Of a DNA stretch of 64,000 nt, positions 35,601-47,600 are shown piece after piece. The DNA is from Lunularia cruciata (Eukaryota > Streptophyta > Marchantiopsida > Lunulariales > Lunulariaceae), in contig OX419755.1 in assembly GCA_948567375.1 (NCBI GenBank), positions 84,772,218 through 84,836,217 on the forward strand, written 5' to 3'. Position numbers and translations under genes: made by a program. Position 1 is the first letter of the stretch. Every line of letters starts with the position of its first letter. Under the pieces are notes generated by a model. The model saw only the letters and a list, made by a program, of their open reading frames with translations, was not told where the DNA came from and ran no database searches.

Positions 35601-38600
35601 TGTGTCTTGATCTCCTCCCCAATCTGAGTTGGAGTACCCATGAATGGGAGTACTAGATGCACTGTAAGTTAGGCCCTGTGACAGTGTACCTTGAATGTAA
35701 CGGAAAATCCTTTTGATAGCCTTCCAATGGTTCGGGCCAGGATTTGCCATATACTTGGCAACTGAACCGACAGCATAAGCCAGATCAGGCCTGGTGCTGA
35801 CCATAGCCCACATCAAACTCCCCACTGCAGATTGGTAAGGTACTGTTTTCATATACTCTCTCTTTTGATCAGTTTTTGGACAATCCTGAAGACTTAATCT
35901 CACTCCTCGACTCTACAGGATTGTAAACAGGTTTACAGTCTTGCATATGAAACCGAGTAAAAATCTCTCTTAAATATCTCTCTTGAGATAGACTGATCTT
36001 TCTTTGTTTTCTGTCTCTTGTGACTTGCAACTGAAGACAATGACTAATCTCTCCGAGATCAGTCATCTCAAAACCCTGTTTAAGAGACTCTTTGACAGAG
36101 AGAGAAGAGAAAGATTAATGCTGGCAAGGATGCAGTCATCTACATAAAGAGGTAAGATGACAAAATGAGAACCAGAACGGAAGATATAGAGATTAGAATC
36201 AGCTCCAGAGCGCTGAAATCCCAAACTTAGTAAAAATTGATCAAACTTGTGATACAACTGTTTGGCAGACTGTTTGAGACCATACAAAACCTTGTAGAGA
36301 TGTAAAACCAATTGCCCTTGTTTAGTGGCTTGTTGCTGCTTGTACTGGTCAGGAGTCAGCAAGCCAGGAGGAATGTGCATGTAGATTTTCTCAGTCAATG
36401 TGCCATTGAGAAAAGCTGTTTGACATCAAGAGCATGCACTTCCAAATCATTTTGAGCTGAGTAAGCAAGCAGCACATGAATTGTTATCAATTTGACAACA
36501 GGAGAGTAGATTTGGATCGAGCCTTGTGCATAGCATTTCTTCTTAAATATCCACTTACAGGTGACTGCCTTGCAACCTGCTGGTAACTCAGTGATGACCC
36601 ATGTTTGATTGTTCTCCATGGACTGAAGCCCATCTTGAATAGCCTCAAACCATTTACTGGAATCAGGTCCAGCGACAGCAGCTTCATAAGTGTCAGGATC
36701 AGGGTCAGATGCAGAATAGTGCACGCTTAGTGCATTAGCAGACTCCAACAGTGCATCATATTTTAGAACTTAAGTGTGAACCCTGGTGCCTTGACGGACC
36801 GAAGGTGCTTGGACAACATCTGGAGAAGGTAGAGGTTTTGGCCTCCTAGTGTAACCAATGGTAGAGGATCCTGAGGACCTGTGTGGAGTGCCAGAACTAG
36901 GAGGTAAGGATTGTAGTGAAGAAGGTAATGGAGAAGGAATTCTTGGAGCTGTAAGATTGTGGAGAGGAGGTGACTGAGTAGGAGTTGGTGGGGATAGACT
37001 CTGGGTAGCCCGAGAACTAGAAGGAGGAGAGGAAATGAAAATTGTCGGATCAGAGAAGAAATCCAGTTGAACATCCTGAGCGTCAGAACACTGTTTATGT
37101 TCATGAGCATATGTATGTTCCTGAAACTGAACATCTCTTGACAGAAAAATGGAGCTATCAGATATCTTCTGTAGTCTGTAAGCTAAACTATCCTGATCGT
37201 AGCCAAGGAAGATACACTTAGAAGACTTAGAATAGAGTTTAGATCTGGAAGAATATGGAACATGTGCATAAGCAATGCATCCAGAAATGCAAAGTAGGGA
37301 TAGATTAGGTTTATAACCAAACCAGAGTTGGAAGGGTGTGACTTCGGAGGAGATGGTTTTGGTAGGACTTCGATTTTGCAGAAAGTTGGCAGTGTGTAGT
37401 GCCTCTCCCCAGTAAGGCTTGGGGAGTCCAGACTCAAATAAAGTAGTGCAGACTGCTTCCACCAATGTTCTGTTCTTTCTCTCAGCAACACCATTTTGCT
37501 GAGGAGTATGTGGAGTGCTGAACTGGCGCATGATACCTTTGCCTTTGCAAAAACGATGAAAATCTGCAGAGTTGTATTGACCACCATTGTCTGAGCACAA
37601 CACCCGGACCTTCTGATTGACTTGAGTCTTTGCATAAGTCGCGTATTCTTGAAAGCAAGTAAAAACTTATGTTTGAATTTGAGTAGATGCAAGAATGTAT
37701 ACCTTGTGTAATCATCAATGAAGGTCACGAAGTATCTGTAACCAGTGTAGGTAGCAGAAGAGATGGGACCTCAAACATCAGAATGGATGAGAGCCAATGG
37801 AACAGGGGCTCTAGTAGCTCCTTCCTGAGGTAAGGGAATTCGAGTTTGCTTGCCATGAAGACAAAGTGAGCAAACAGGAAACAAATTAGGATGGATCTGA
37901 TCCATCCCAACAACCAGATCTTTGTCTTGTAGAAGTTGAAGTCGATTCTTGCTGACATGCCCAAGTCATCGATGCCATAGGGAAGTAATAGAGGAAGATG
38001 TATCCCTGGTTGGAATAGAGATTGCAGCAGCTTGAGATGATTGAGACTGAGTTGATGTAGAGACTCCAGCATCTTGAGGTTGCTCAATGGACTCTCCCCG
38101 AAACCAAAAGTTCATCCAATATAGGACAGGATGCAATCAGATTCTGCAGATCATCATAAAGGAAAATGTTGGTTTCCTTCAACTGAAATGATCCATGTGA
38201 CTTGCTCAACTGAAATGCTGAATAGAGATTCTTGTTCAACAAAGGAACATGTAGAACATCTTCTAGCATGTAGGAGTTCCCTGAACAAGCAAGCTTAACC
38301 GAAACTGTCCCATGGCCTAGAATAGCAATGTTGGAACCATCAGCCAAGTAAACTTGTCTAGGTGGTGAGTATGCTTCATAGACCAAGAAACAGGTTCTCT
38401 GGTAGGTCATGTGCTGAGAAGCAGCGGTGTCGATGTACCATTGCTTGTCCTGAGTGACTGAAGGAACAACATCAACATTGTACAAAGAGAGATGAGTTGT
38501 AGAAGCATTGGAGTGATGGTGTTCCTTGCCTCCTTTCTCCCTTGCAACAGTCTTTGATGTGATATCCCTTCTTTGAGCAGTAGTGACAGATGATAGAAGG

Positions 38601-41600
38601 TCTGAAGGAATTTCCTCCAGAAGATATAGAGAAATAACTCTGCTTCTGACTGGAAGATCTGCAGAAAGAGTTCTGACCAGGGGAAGGATTATGACCAGAA
38701 GATCTGCTGAAAGAGTTCTGACCAGGGGAAGGATTCTGACCAGAAGATCTTCTGAAAGAGTTCTGACCAGAAAAACCATGAGATTCATTCTTCCAGCTCC
38801 CCTTGCCTTTACCTTTGTCTCTGTAAGAAGATGTAGAGCCTTGTGTGACTGCTAAGCAGTTGTTTGCTCTACAAGACCTTCATATTTCATGCTGATCTCT
38901 TCTTGAACAACAAGAGAAATGACATTAAAGAGATGTAATGCCTTCTGTGTTTGTAATGATTGCAGAAAATACTTGAAACTAGAACGCATAGATCTCATCA
39001 AATGAAGTTTAGCCTGTTGGTCATTGATTGGGTTGTTCACCGCAGCTAATTGGGTGTGGACTCCTCGATAATTGGTAATGTATTTTGCTACACTGGTGCT
39101 TTCATGCATCTTCAAATTCATCAAAGTGTTCAATAGGTACATGATTGTGACATCATCAGGATCTTCGTACATGGTAGTTAAATCCATCCATGCTTTGCTT
39201 GCCAACATGTGCCTGGCGATGGTAGGAACAAATTCAGGAGTTAATGCTGAATTTATTGCTTCAAGAGCAACAAAATTCCTATGCTCCCAATCAGGTAGAG
39301 TAGCCACTGAGGTGGGCTTCACTCTGGTACCATCAACAATTGTGAAAACTGAAGCCACCTTCAGTTTAAGGGCAAGACAATCTTTCCAAGATTGGAAATA
39401 TTGTCATTGAATTTGACAAAAGTATGGAGTCAAATCGTATACTTGGAATAGCATAATATAGCACCTGCAGGAGCACCAACACCAGCAGCAAGACCAGGAC
39501 TAACACCAACAGCAGACATAATGATTTGATTCACAGAGGATAATGGAGAATTTCTCTCCCAAAACCCAGACTAACAGAAGATATAAGAGAAAATTCTCTC
39601 CTAAAACCCAGAGAAAAGAGACACTCTTCAGAGGAGGAAACTCTTCAGATACACTACAGTGTAAGAAAATCAGAACTCTCAGAATTTCGAAACTGTGTGC
39701 TAAGCCGTCCCCTATCCACTGAAGAAGAAATTCTATGACTTTTAGCTCTGATACCATGTAGGAGAATGAGTTGTAGAATGAATCAATTAACCTTGAAAGA
39801 ATCCTCAGACTGGGATTATATAGGTACAGAGATTAGAATCAAGTGAACTGAAGGGTGTGCTAACATGTAACTCATGTAACTCGCATGAACAGTAATAAAA
39901 CGCCTCATTAAACGCCTCATTAAACGCCTCACGCCTCAAACTCCTCATTATCATTCTAACAATCTCAACGTTCCTGCCCAACTCCAGACTTGAGCTTACT
40001 TTCACAGTTCAAGAGTTGCGTATAGGTGGTCGATTACCCAATGTATTATATCTCGACTTATGTTGCATAGCTGTTACCAAATACACGCTTCGTACTAGTT
40101 CTTTATATATGTTGTTCTCGATATGTTGCTATCATGCCTTTGCTGCAGGTTACATTCGTTTTGTGACGTTCACTTCATCTCCTTTATGGATTTATCACTT
40201 TTCTCGGTTGAGTATTTCTTGGTTACCTTTCATATGCACTTCATATGCATTTAATGAGTTCTGGATCTCCATTCCTAGAACAGCTTCTGCTCTCATCTCC
40301 TAATATCCAGTCCTCTCCCACTTCCATGAGTTCCGGGTCAGCAGGAGTTACTCATGAGATGTTTCACTTCTGCCTCTACTTCGTCTTACCTTCGTGTTGT
40401 TAGTTTCACTTAATTTTCATTTCCTGAGTTGCTATTCATTAAGATTTGCACACATTCATACTTATCTTTCATCTGCATTGCATATGCACTTAGTGGGTTC
40501 TGGATCCCCCTTTTGAAGCAAAAGCAGAAGCAGAAGCCTTTCTTCGAAATGCTTCTGCTCTCAGTGCCCATATGTTTAGAGGCATGTCTTGAGGCAATTC
40601 CTAGTTGCATGAGTTTTGTTGCTTAGATTTGCATGTGTTCAGTTTGTCTCGGTTGTGTCCTAAGTGGGGGTTGATTCCCCATTCTACTCATGGCTTCTGC
40701 CACGCAAATCATATATACTTCCTAGAATATTGTTTGTATAACAGATGTGTTTGTTTGCATGGCGGAACGTAGTCCCTATATGTTTCCAGTGTAAAATCTT
40801 TGTGCTATTGGTTGGACGTTCACTAAATATTCAGGTGGAGGATGGAAACCCACATGTTATATTGAGCGCAAGTGAGGATGGTACTTTACGACAACATGAT
40901 CTGCGGGAGGGTATCAGGTGTCCTCATGGTGCCTTGGAGCCCGACTGTCGGAATGTCCTGGTACGTTATATTATCCGTTCGAGGCCAGGACTTTCGCAGA
41001 GATCTGCTTGCCGATATCGCCATGAGATCGTTGCATCTGATGCTCATCATGCTGGACTGCAGACATCGTCCCTGTGAACTAGAATTTACACGTGTCAATA
41101 GCTAGTTATGACTTGATGTTGAGTTACATAGGCTTAAGTCTGTGTGTTTTAATTTCAGCAAGACTGGTTCATGATCTGGAGTGACTGTTGGAATGCCAGC
41201 TCGATTTAAGAGGTGGAGCAAAGAGATCATTACAAGATCAGCCAAGGCTTCGTCTCAAACTCAAGACATGTGCAATGAGCCCCACTCGTCCACATCATCT
41301 TCTCATCGGTGGAAGGTACTTGGAAGCTGGGCTGTTGGTGCTAGTCAAAGAGTTTCTTTTGTATTATCTTTTGAACTTGAATATATGGCAGTAGAGATTG
41401 AGTCAAGTTCCCGCATTAAGACGCCTCATAGTCGCTAAAGCCGCTTGCATCATGCCATCTTGATTTCTGCGGTAAAGTTCATATTCATTGAGACAATGAA
41501 CTCAATCTGAACCTTGTTGTGTTCACAGTGATGCGTTCGCTCGTCTTTATGACCGACGAATGCTGCCCCCATTGAGCTCAGTTCAGCAACCGACAAAAGC

Positions 41601-44600
41601 CCCGCCCTGTGTTTGCTACTTTTGTCCTACCCACCTTTCGGACTATGTGAGTATCAAGTGAATTTGGAGCATTCTCTCATGAAAATAACGTAGCCTCTTT
41701 GGGGGTAATCCTTGTGCGCTTCTCTATGTTGTTTGTCAAGTCAAACCTTTGAGGCGAAGACTTGGTATTTGACTGCCCTGAACTAGGAATGAAAAAGTGG
41801 GAAACGATAAAACGGGAATTATGCCATAGCAAAGATCAACCCAGTATTCTTCTGGATGAGAGTATATCCTCTTAGATGCGCTCAAGTTTTAAGTATAAAG
41901 AGACGTTTCTTTTCCTGAATTTGGAAATAATTTTCTGTGGACATTTCCTCTGCGGAGATTCTGAATAGAGTTACAACTCATATTAGGGTCGACCTCAGTG
42001 AGCTAGTTGTCATCTAAACGTCATGCTTAGTACATCTAATAACTTTCATCAATTTCTAACGTTTATGCTAAGAGCATGTGGTTAGGTCATGAATCTTGAA
42101 TACTTAGCTTACTGTCTGTGCATATTGAGATCACGCAGTGCTATTGAGCAGCACAAGAGCATTTTGGCCCCAGCGTTTTTGTAACATGCCATGGTCTCAC
42201 TGTGTGCAGAGCCGCTCAGGGTTGCATCTTACTCATGTTACGTTCAGTCCAAACGGGGAGGAGGTTCTCCTTAGCTACAGCGGTGAACATGTATATCTGA
42301 TGGATTCTTTCACGGGTAAGCCTCAGAGTCTAGAAAGAAGAGTAAAATCTCTATATTTTTGCAGTTGAATTTTCTTTTAAGACGCCAACTTGAGTAACAT
42401 GATGGAAGGCTCTGCCCGATCTGGAAGGCGGAACCAAAGTTTGATTTTGTAGGCTGGGTTTAAACCCGTAGAGATCTTATCGTTCCAGGTTGAGACACTT
42501 GATGTCACTTGGATGCACGAGGGAAAGATTTCAACAGTACCCACTTACTTATTCATCTATTCCAAAGCGGCACGACTATCAAACTTTGATAGTCGATGAT
42601 ACTGACTTGATTTCGTCAAGCCGGAAGCAAGATGTATTTGCTCTGATTTCAGTGATGTGGTATCTCTCCATTCTTGCAGGCCAAGCTGATGGAGTTGTCT
42701 ACAAATCAAGTGACGTCCCTAAAAGGACTGCGCTCGCTCCAATCGCTAATGGCACAAGGGCACAGCTGCAGTCATCAGGAGGGGCTTTGGGGCATGGATA
42801 CAGGCGGTACTCCTCTTGGGTAAGGAGAGCTTTGATCTGAGTCTTAGATGCTTGCTGGTCACACGCGGCAACTAGTAACTGAGTTGTCAGCCTTTTACCT
42901 GGAACAAACTAAGAATTGAGTGTCACATGCGGATATTTACAGGATTGTTTGTGGATCAAGAAGTGTGGGTGTTTATTCATGCAGGGATTAGACATATCGC
43001 CGATTTTAACAGAAAAGGAGCACCAAACATAAGCCCCAAAATTTAATTTGATTCTGTTAAATTGCGCGATGGCTGTCAGTTCTGATTTGAGTGCTTGACA
43101 AGGTTATGACCATCGCTATGCATGTCTGCAGGTGCAAGAGTGTAAAGAACTCTTTGATGAAGCGGAAAAAGCTATGGATCCGGACAACAATTATCTCTAT
43201 GCCGTAGAAGCTACTAGCGAAATAATTGATGCCGGGGGTTCGGCAGTTGGGCTTCAGTTGATGCATGACTGTTTATGTTTACGGGCATCAGCCTTCTTGA
43301 AGGTGTGGTGTCTTTCTCTTGTAGTCGTATCGAATATCATGAGATTCTTGTTATGTAGGCCTCTTGCAGGGTCCATAGCTCTGACATGGCGTTGATAATG
43401 TGGTCTAATCGACAGCGCGAGTGGAAGAACGACCTCCATATGGCGATTAGGGATTGTAACGAGGCTCGAGCTATCTTCCCCATGTCCTCACGGGCTCACC
43501 ATCTTATCGCTCGAGCATTGTCAGGGGTAAGAACGATGGAAGTATGCAGTATAATCTCTCAGTGTGTCAGTGTATAAACTATCAGTATCTTGTTTCATCA
43601 GCAAGAGCAGTTAGACTATCTGTAGTATGTGAACTTAAATGTGAAACTTCTGTATCTTGGCTCCTTCCCTGAGTTACGGTGGCAATTAAGTGAAACTGAA
43701 ATTGATCCAAAGGTGTTCAAAGGTGTAATTTAGCGAAGTTGTTGAAGAAAGAGAAGTTCTCATGTTAACTCTTGTGGGCTGATAAGTATGAGATTCTATA
43801 TGGGTGCAGCTACGGAGGCACAAGGAGGCACTTGATTTTGCTATCAGAGCCCATCAACTGGAACCGTCAGATTTGGAGCTCTCTGAATATGTGGCCCAGC
43901 TGCGAGCTTTACTGAAGTCGGGTAAGTCATCTATATGAACGTCAGGAGAATGGTGGAAGATTCACCATGCATTACTGACAGTGTTTGTTTTGTATGTGAG
44001 TGCTTTGTATAAGTACTTGCTTATCTCCCATTCCTTTCATTTCGCGTCTGTTGCTTGCTTGCCTAAACCCTAAACCCAGTCTTTCTTGCTTGCATCTCCC
44101 ATATGCATGTGTCCGGTTCAGTCCTAAGTGGGTTCTGGATCCCCCGTTCCATGATTGGCTTCTGCTCTCATAACTCAGATATATAAGAACATCTAAGATA
44201 TAAGATATAAGATACTATAAGATATATAGGAACGTTTCTGCAGCCACGTTTTCCGAGACTTCTTGTTTGGTTCCACTCCTCCATTCCCCAACTAATTCCC
44301 TCCCTCGTATGTTCCCTTCGCTCTTTGACTGCTTCCTGCTTCGCCCTCTTGTGACTACAGTGTTCCTACCTGACTCTAGCCCATGTTCTTCATCTTTGTT
44401 CACGCACTGCTTACTGGCGGGTTCTTCATCTTTGTTCACGCACTGCTTACTGGCAGGTTCTTCATCTTTGGTCACGCACTGCTTACTGGCAGGTTCTTCA
44501 TCTTTGGTCACGCACTGCTTACTGGCGCATCTTTGTTCACACACTACCTACTGGCGGGCTCTTACATCACGTTTCCTATTCCTCACCATCGTTTGCATAG

Positions 44601-47600
44601 CTGCTCTGGATTTCATGTTCTTTACTAGTCTGTTAGCCATCGGTTATTGTCAATTTCTTTCATGAGTTTTCGAGCAGACACTCGGTACGAGGGGTACTGA
44701 CTATTGGTCAGCTACTTCGGCGCTGCGTGAGGCACTGATGAAGCCTCAGGTGTTATCGTGGAGGTTTACTATGGCCGCCTTCTGCTTCCCTTAGCTGTTT
44801 AGTGTCTCAGGACTCCTGCGTCCATAGTGCTGGTTGTGATATACTCTATATCCTGTCCTCCTACGCTTCGCTCTCGTTACCCTTTAACACTTCAACACGT
44901 TTCTGCAGCCACATCATCTGAGAACTCTTGTTTTGTTCCACTCCTCCATTCCCCAGCTAATTCCCTCCCTAGTATTTTCCCCTTCGCTCTTTGACTGCTT
45001 CCTGTTTTGCCCTCTCGTGTCTACAGTGTTCCTACCCGACTCCAGCCGTACCCCATTGGTTATTTTCAATTTGTTTCAATTATACTTTTGCTGCAGGTTA
45101 CATTCAATGCACTCTACCTTAGGGATTTCACACTACTCTAGCATTGTGATTCATTTACATATTGCTTATCAATCATTTGCACTTCATGAGTTCTGGATAA
45201 CCCGCTCTGTGAACGGCTTCTGTTCTTATATACCAATATATAAGAACATCCCTGCTTTCTGCCAGGCGGGGAGCTCCAGTTCGAGCCCACCAGTAGTTTT
45301 TCCCAGAGGCTTGTATATCATACTGTTGTTTGGGAGTCCTACTTGACTTCTGAATTGATATATATATACTGTAATTTTTCTGGTTCTGTTCTGGATAACC
45401 CGTTCCCCGAACGGCTTCTGCTCTCATTTACCAATATACTGTAATTTTTCCTTAAACTCGTATACCATTTCGTGACTCCTGAAGTGATACATATACACTG
45501 CCTACCACTATTTGCCATGTGGACTTTGATTGTTTGCTTATGGACACGGGGCCTCTGCTTATGGACACGTGAGCCCACCTAGTCCTTCACTTCATACGAG
45601 GCTGATTTTGCCTCCATGCTTTGCCCTTTCGTGAGATGCCCTCACTCTTTTCAGTGCTTTTATTTGCTTCTCTGTTTGCTTTTTTTTTCTCCTTTTTGAG
45701 TTGCCTAGTCCTTTCCAGTGTATCCATGCTTTGCCCTTTCGTGAGATGCCCTCACTCTTTTCAGTGCTTTTATTTGCTTCTCTGTTTGCTTTTCTTTCTC
45801 CTTTTTGAGTAGCCTAGTCCTTTCCCGTGTATCGATGATGTTTCTTGCTCCCCCCTTGGATCACTCATGCAACTTTGCTTCATTATTTCTCTTTGCTGTG
45901 TCCTGGATTTTCTCTCTACTAATGCATGTTTGTGATTTCAGGGATCGATCAGGTATGTCTCGTCTTCTTCACTCCTCTTACTCATGTGGACTCCTGAAAC
46001 TCATTATGCGGCTGAGGTTCCTGTGCTTATTTCTGTACCTACACTTCTGCTTGCCCTTTATTTCCACATTTCCATATTGTTTCTTCTGTTCTTTTGACAT
46101 TCCCACTACTTATGAGCAGCACTTTAGGGGAACAACCGAGTTTGCCTTGGCACTCATGAGTTTTCAAGCAGAAACTCGGTATGAGGAGTACTGACAACTG
46201 CTCAGCTACTTCTGCTTGCCCTTTATTTCCACATTTCCATATTGTTTCTTCTGTTCTTTTGACATTCCCACTACTTATGAGCAGCACTTTAGGGGAACAA
46301 CCGAGTTTGCCTTGGCACTCATGAGTTTTCGAGCAGAAACTCGGTATGAGGAGTACTGACAACTGCTCAGCTACTTCGGCACTGCATGAGGCCCTGATGA
46401 AGTCGCAGGTGTTTTCGTGAAAGTTTACTATGGCCGCCTTCTGCTTCCCTTTGCTGTTTAGTGTCTCAGGACTCAAGCGTCCATAGAGCTTGTTGCGAGA
46501 TACTTCATATCCTGTCCTATTTCGTTTCGCTCTTGTTACCCTGTTACACTTCAACAGGTTTCTGCAGCCACACCATCCTATAGTTCTCGCATTGTTCCAC
46601 TCCTCCATTCCCCAGCTAATTCCCTCCCTATTATTTTTCCTTCGCTCTTTGCCTGATTCATGGATTCGACCTCTTGTGTATACTGTGTTCCTACCTGACT
46701 CCAGCCCACATCTTTTATTTTTATCATTCACGCACTGCTCACTGGCAGTCTTTTACCTAGCGTTACCTAGTTCTTGCAGTTATTTGCATAGAGTTCTCGA
46801 TTTCATGGTGGTTTACTAGTCTTTTAGCCATATGTTATTCTCAATTTGTTTCAATTATGCCTTTGCTTCAAGTTTCATTAGATGCATTCTACCTTATGGA
46901 TTCTCATTCTTCTAGCATTGTGAATCATGTACATCTTGCTTAGCGATCGTTTGTGCTTCATGAGTTCTGGATAATCCGTTCTGGGAACGGCTTCTGTTCT
47001 CATATACCTATATATAAGTACAACAACGTCTCAGGACTCCAGCGTCCATAGCGCTGGTGGTGATATACTTGGATGAGAACCTTTCTTCCTAGTCTTTGAA
47101 GTAGATGGTCTATCCTCAGTCATTCTGACTTCTGATGTATCAGACATCCTAGCACTCAGCTTTCTTAGTCTCACCAGAGTAGACACTCCTGATTGCACTC
47201 AGCAATATTCAACTCACTCTCTCTCAAAGCCTTCAAAGATAGTACACAGCAGCATGAAAGGTACCTCAATGGTAAGCATCATAGAACACACCTAAAACAA
47301 GGTACAAGGTGCTGGGAATGATCCTTGTATGAGAACTTACCTCAACATGAGCAGAGAGCACTCATATATATACACAAGCAAGCTCTAGAAGGTTGTTTTG
47401 CAGAGCCATAATTAGGGCTGAAGTCGTACGTGTTTTCGTGAAGGTTTACTATGGCCGCCTTCTGCTTCCCCTTTTGCTGTTTAGCGTCTCAGGACTCGAG
47501 CATCCGTAGCGCTTGTTGTGATATACTTTATATCCTGTCCTTTTTCACTTCGCTCTCGTCACCCTGTTACACTTCGACAGGTTTCTGCAGCCACACCATC

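Larger units (their letters stand above)
34468..39961 (-). mobile_element. Ty1/copia retrotransposon copia-A1
   Basis: Minus-strand element with LTRs at 39757-39961 (5') and 34468-35152 (3', enlarged by a nested solo LTR). Primer site TGGTATCAGAGC at 39745-39756. Gag-pol is in the copia order: gag, protease, integrase, reverse transcriptase, RNase H. At least six frame breaks make it inactive. It is the same family as copia-A2 at 55071-60264. No matching target duplication was seen (TACAT left, ATCTC right), so a flank may have changed or recombined. Confidence 0.88.
33414..40834 (+). other. Intron 5 (7.4 kb) containing copia-A1
   Basis: Phase-0 intron between exons 5 and 6. Copies of the intronic repeat lie at about 33890-34330, 40090-40330 and 40430-40740; the copia-A1 element fills 34468-39961. 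The element is on the opposite strand to the gene. Confidence 0.85.

Noticed and set aside
38583-38855. Plus-strand frame with repeated RSAERVLTRGRI
   Set aside because: Shadow of the 45-bp repeat in copia-A1 gag on the opposite strand.
39745-39756. tRNA-like sequence gctctgatacca
   Set aside because: Only the 12-base primer binding site of the copia element; no cloverleaf around it. The same holds at 60001-60012.
34463-39966. Target-site duplication around copia-A1
   Set aside because: TACAT on the left and ATCTC on the right do not match, so none is claimed, unlike copia-A2.
44267-44665. Open frame of 132 codons with repeated FIFVHALLTGG-like or SSSLFTHCLLAG units
   Set aside because: It is a translation of the 36-bp tandem repeat; all frames stay open because 36 is divisible by 3.
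45951-45961. Possible 11-bp micro-exon (gtgatttcag | GGATCGATCAG | gtatgt) inside intron 13
   Set aside because: Splice signals look good, but inclusion would shift the frame: exon 13 ends in phase 1 and exon 14 starts with the two bases that complete it. It belongs to the intron unless a transcript shows otherwise.
46039-46731. Minus-strand frame of 230 codons with two identical SVLLIPSF...KRTEETIWKCGNKG blocks
   Set aside because: The repeat comes from the 165-bp tandem duplication (165 is divisible by 3); no family match and repeat DNA on both strands.
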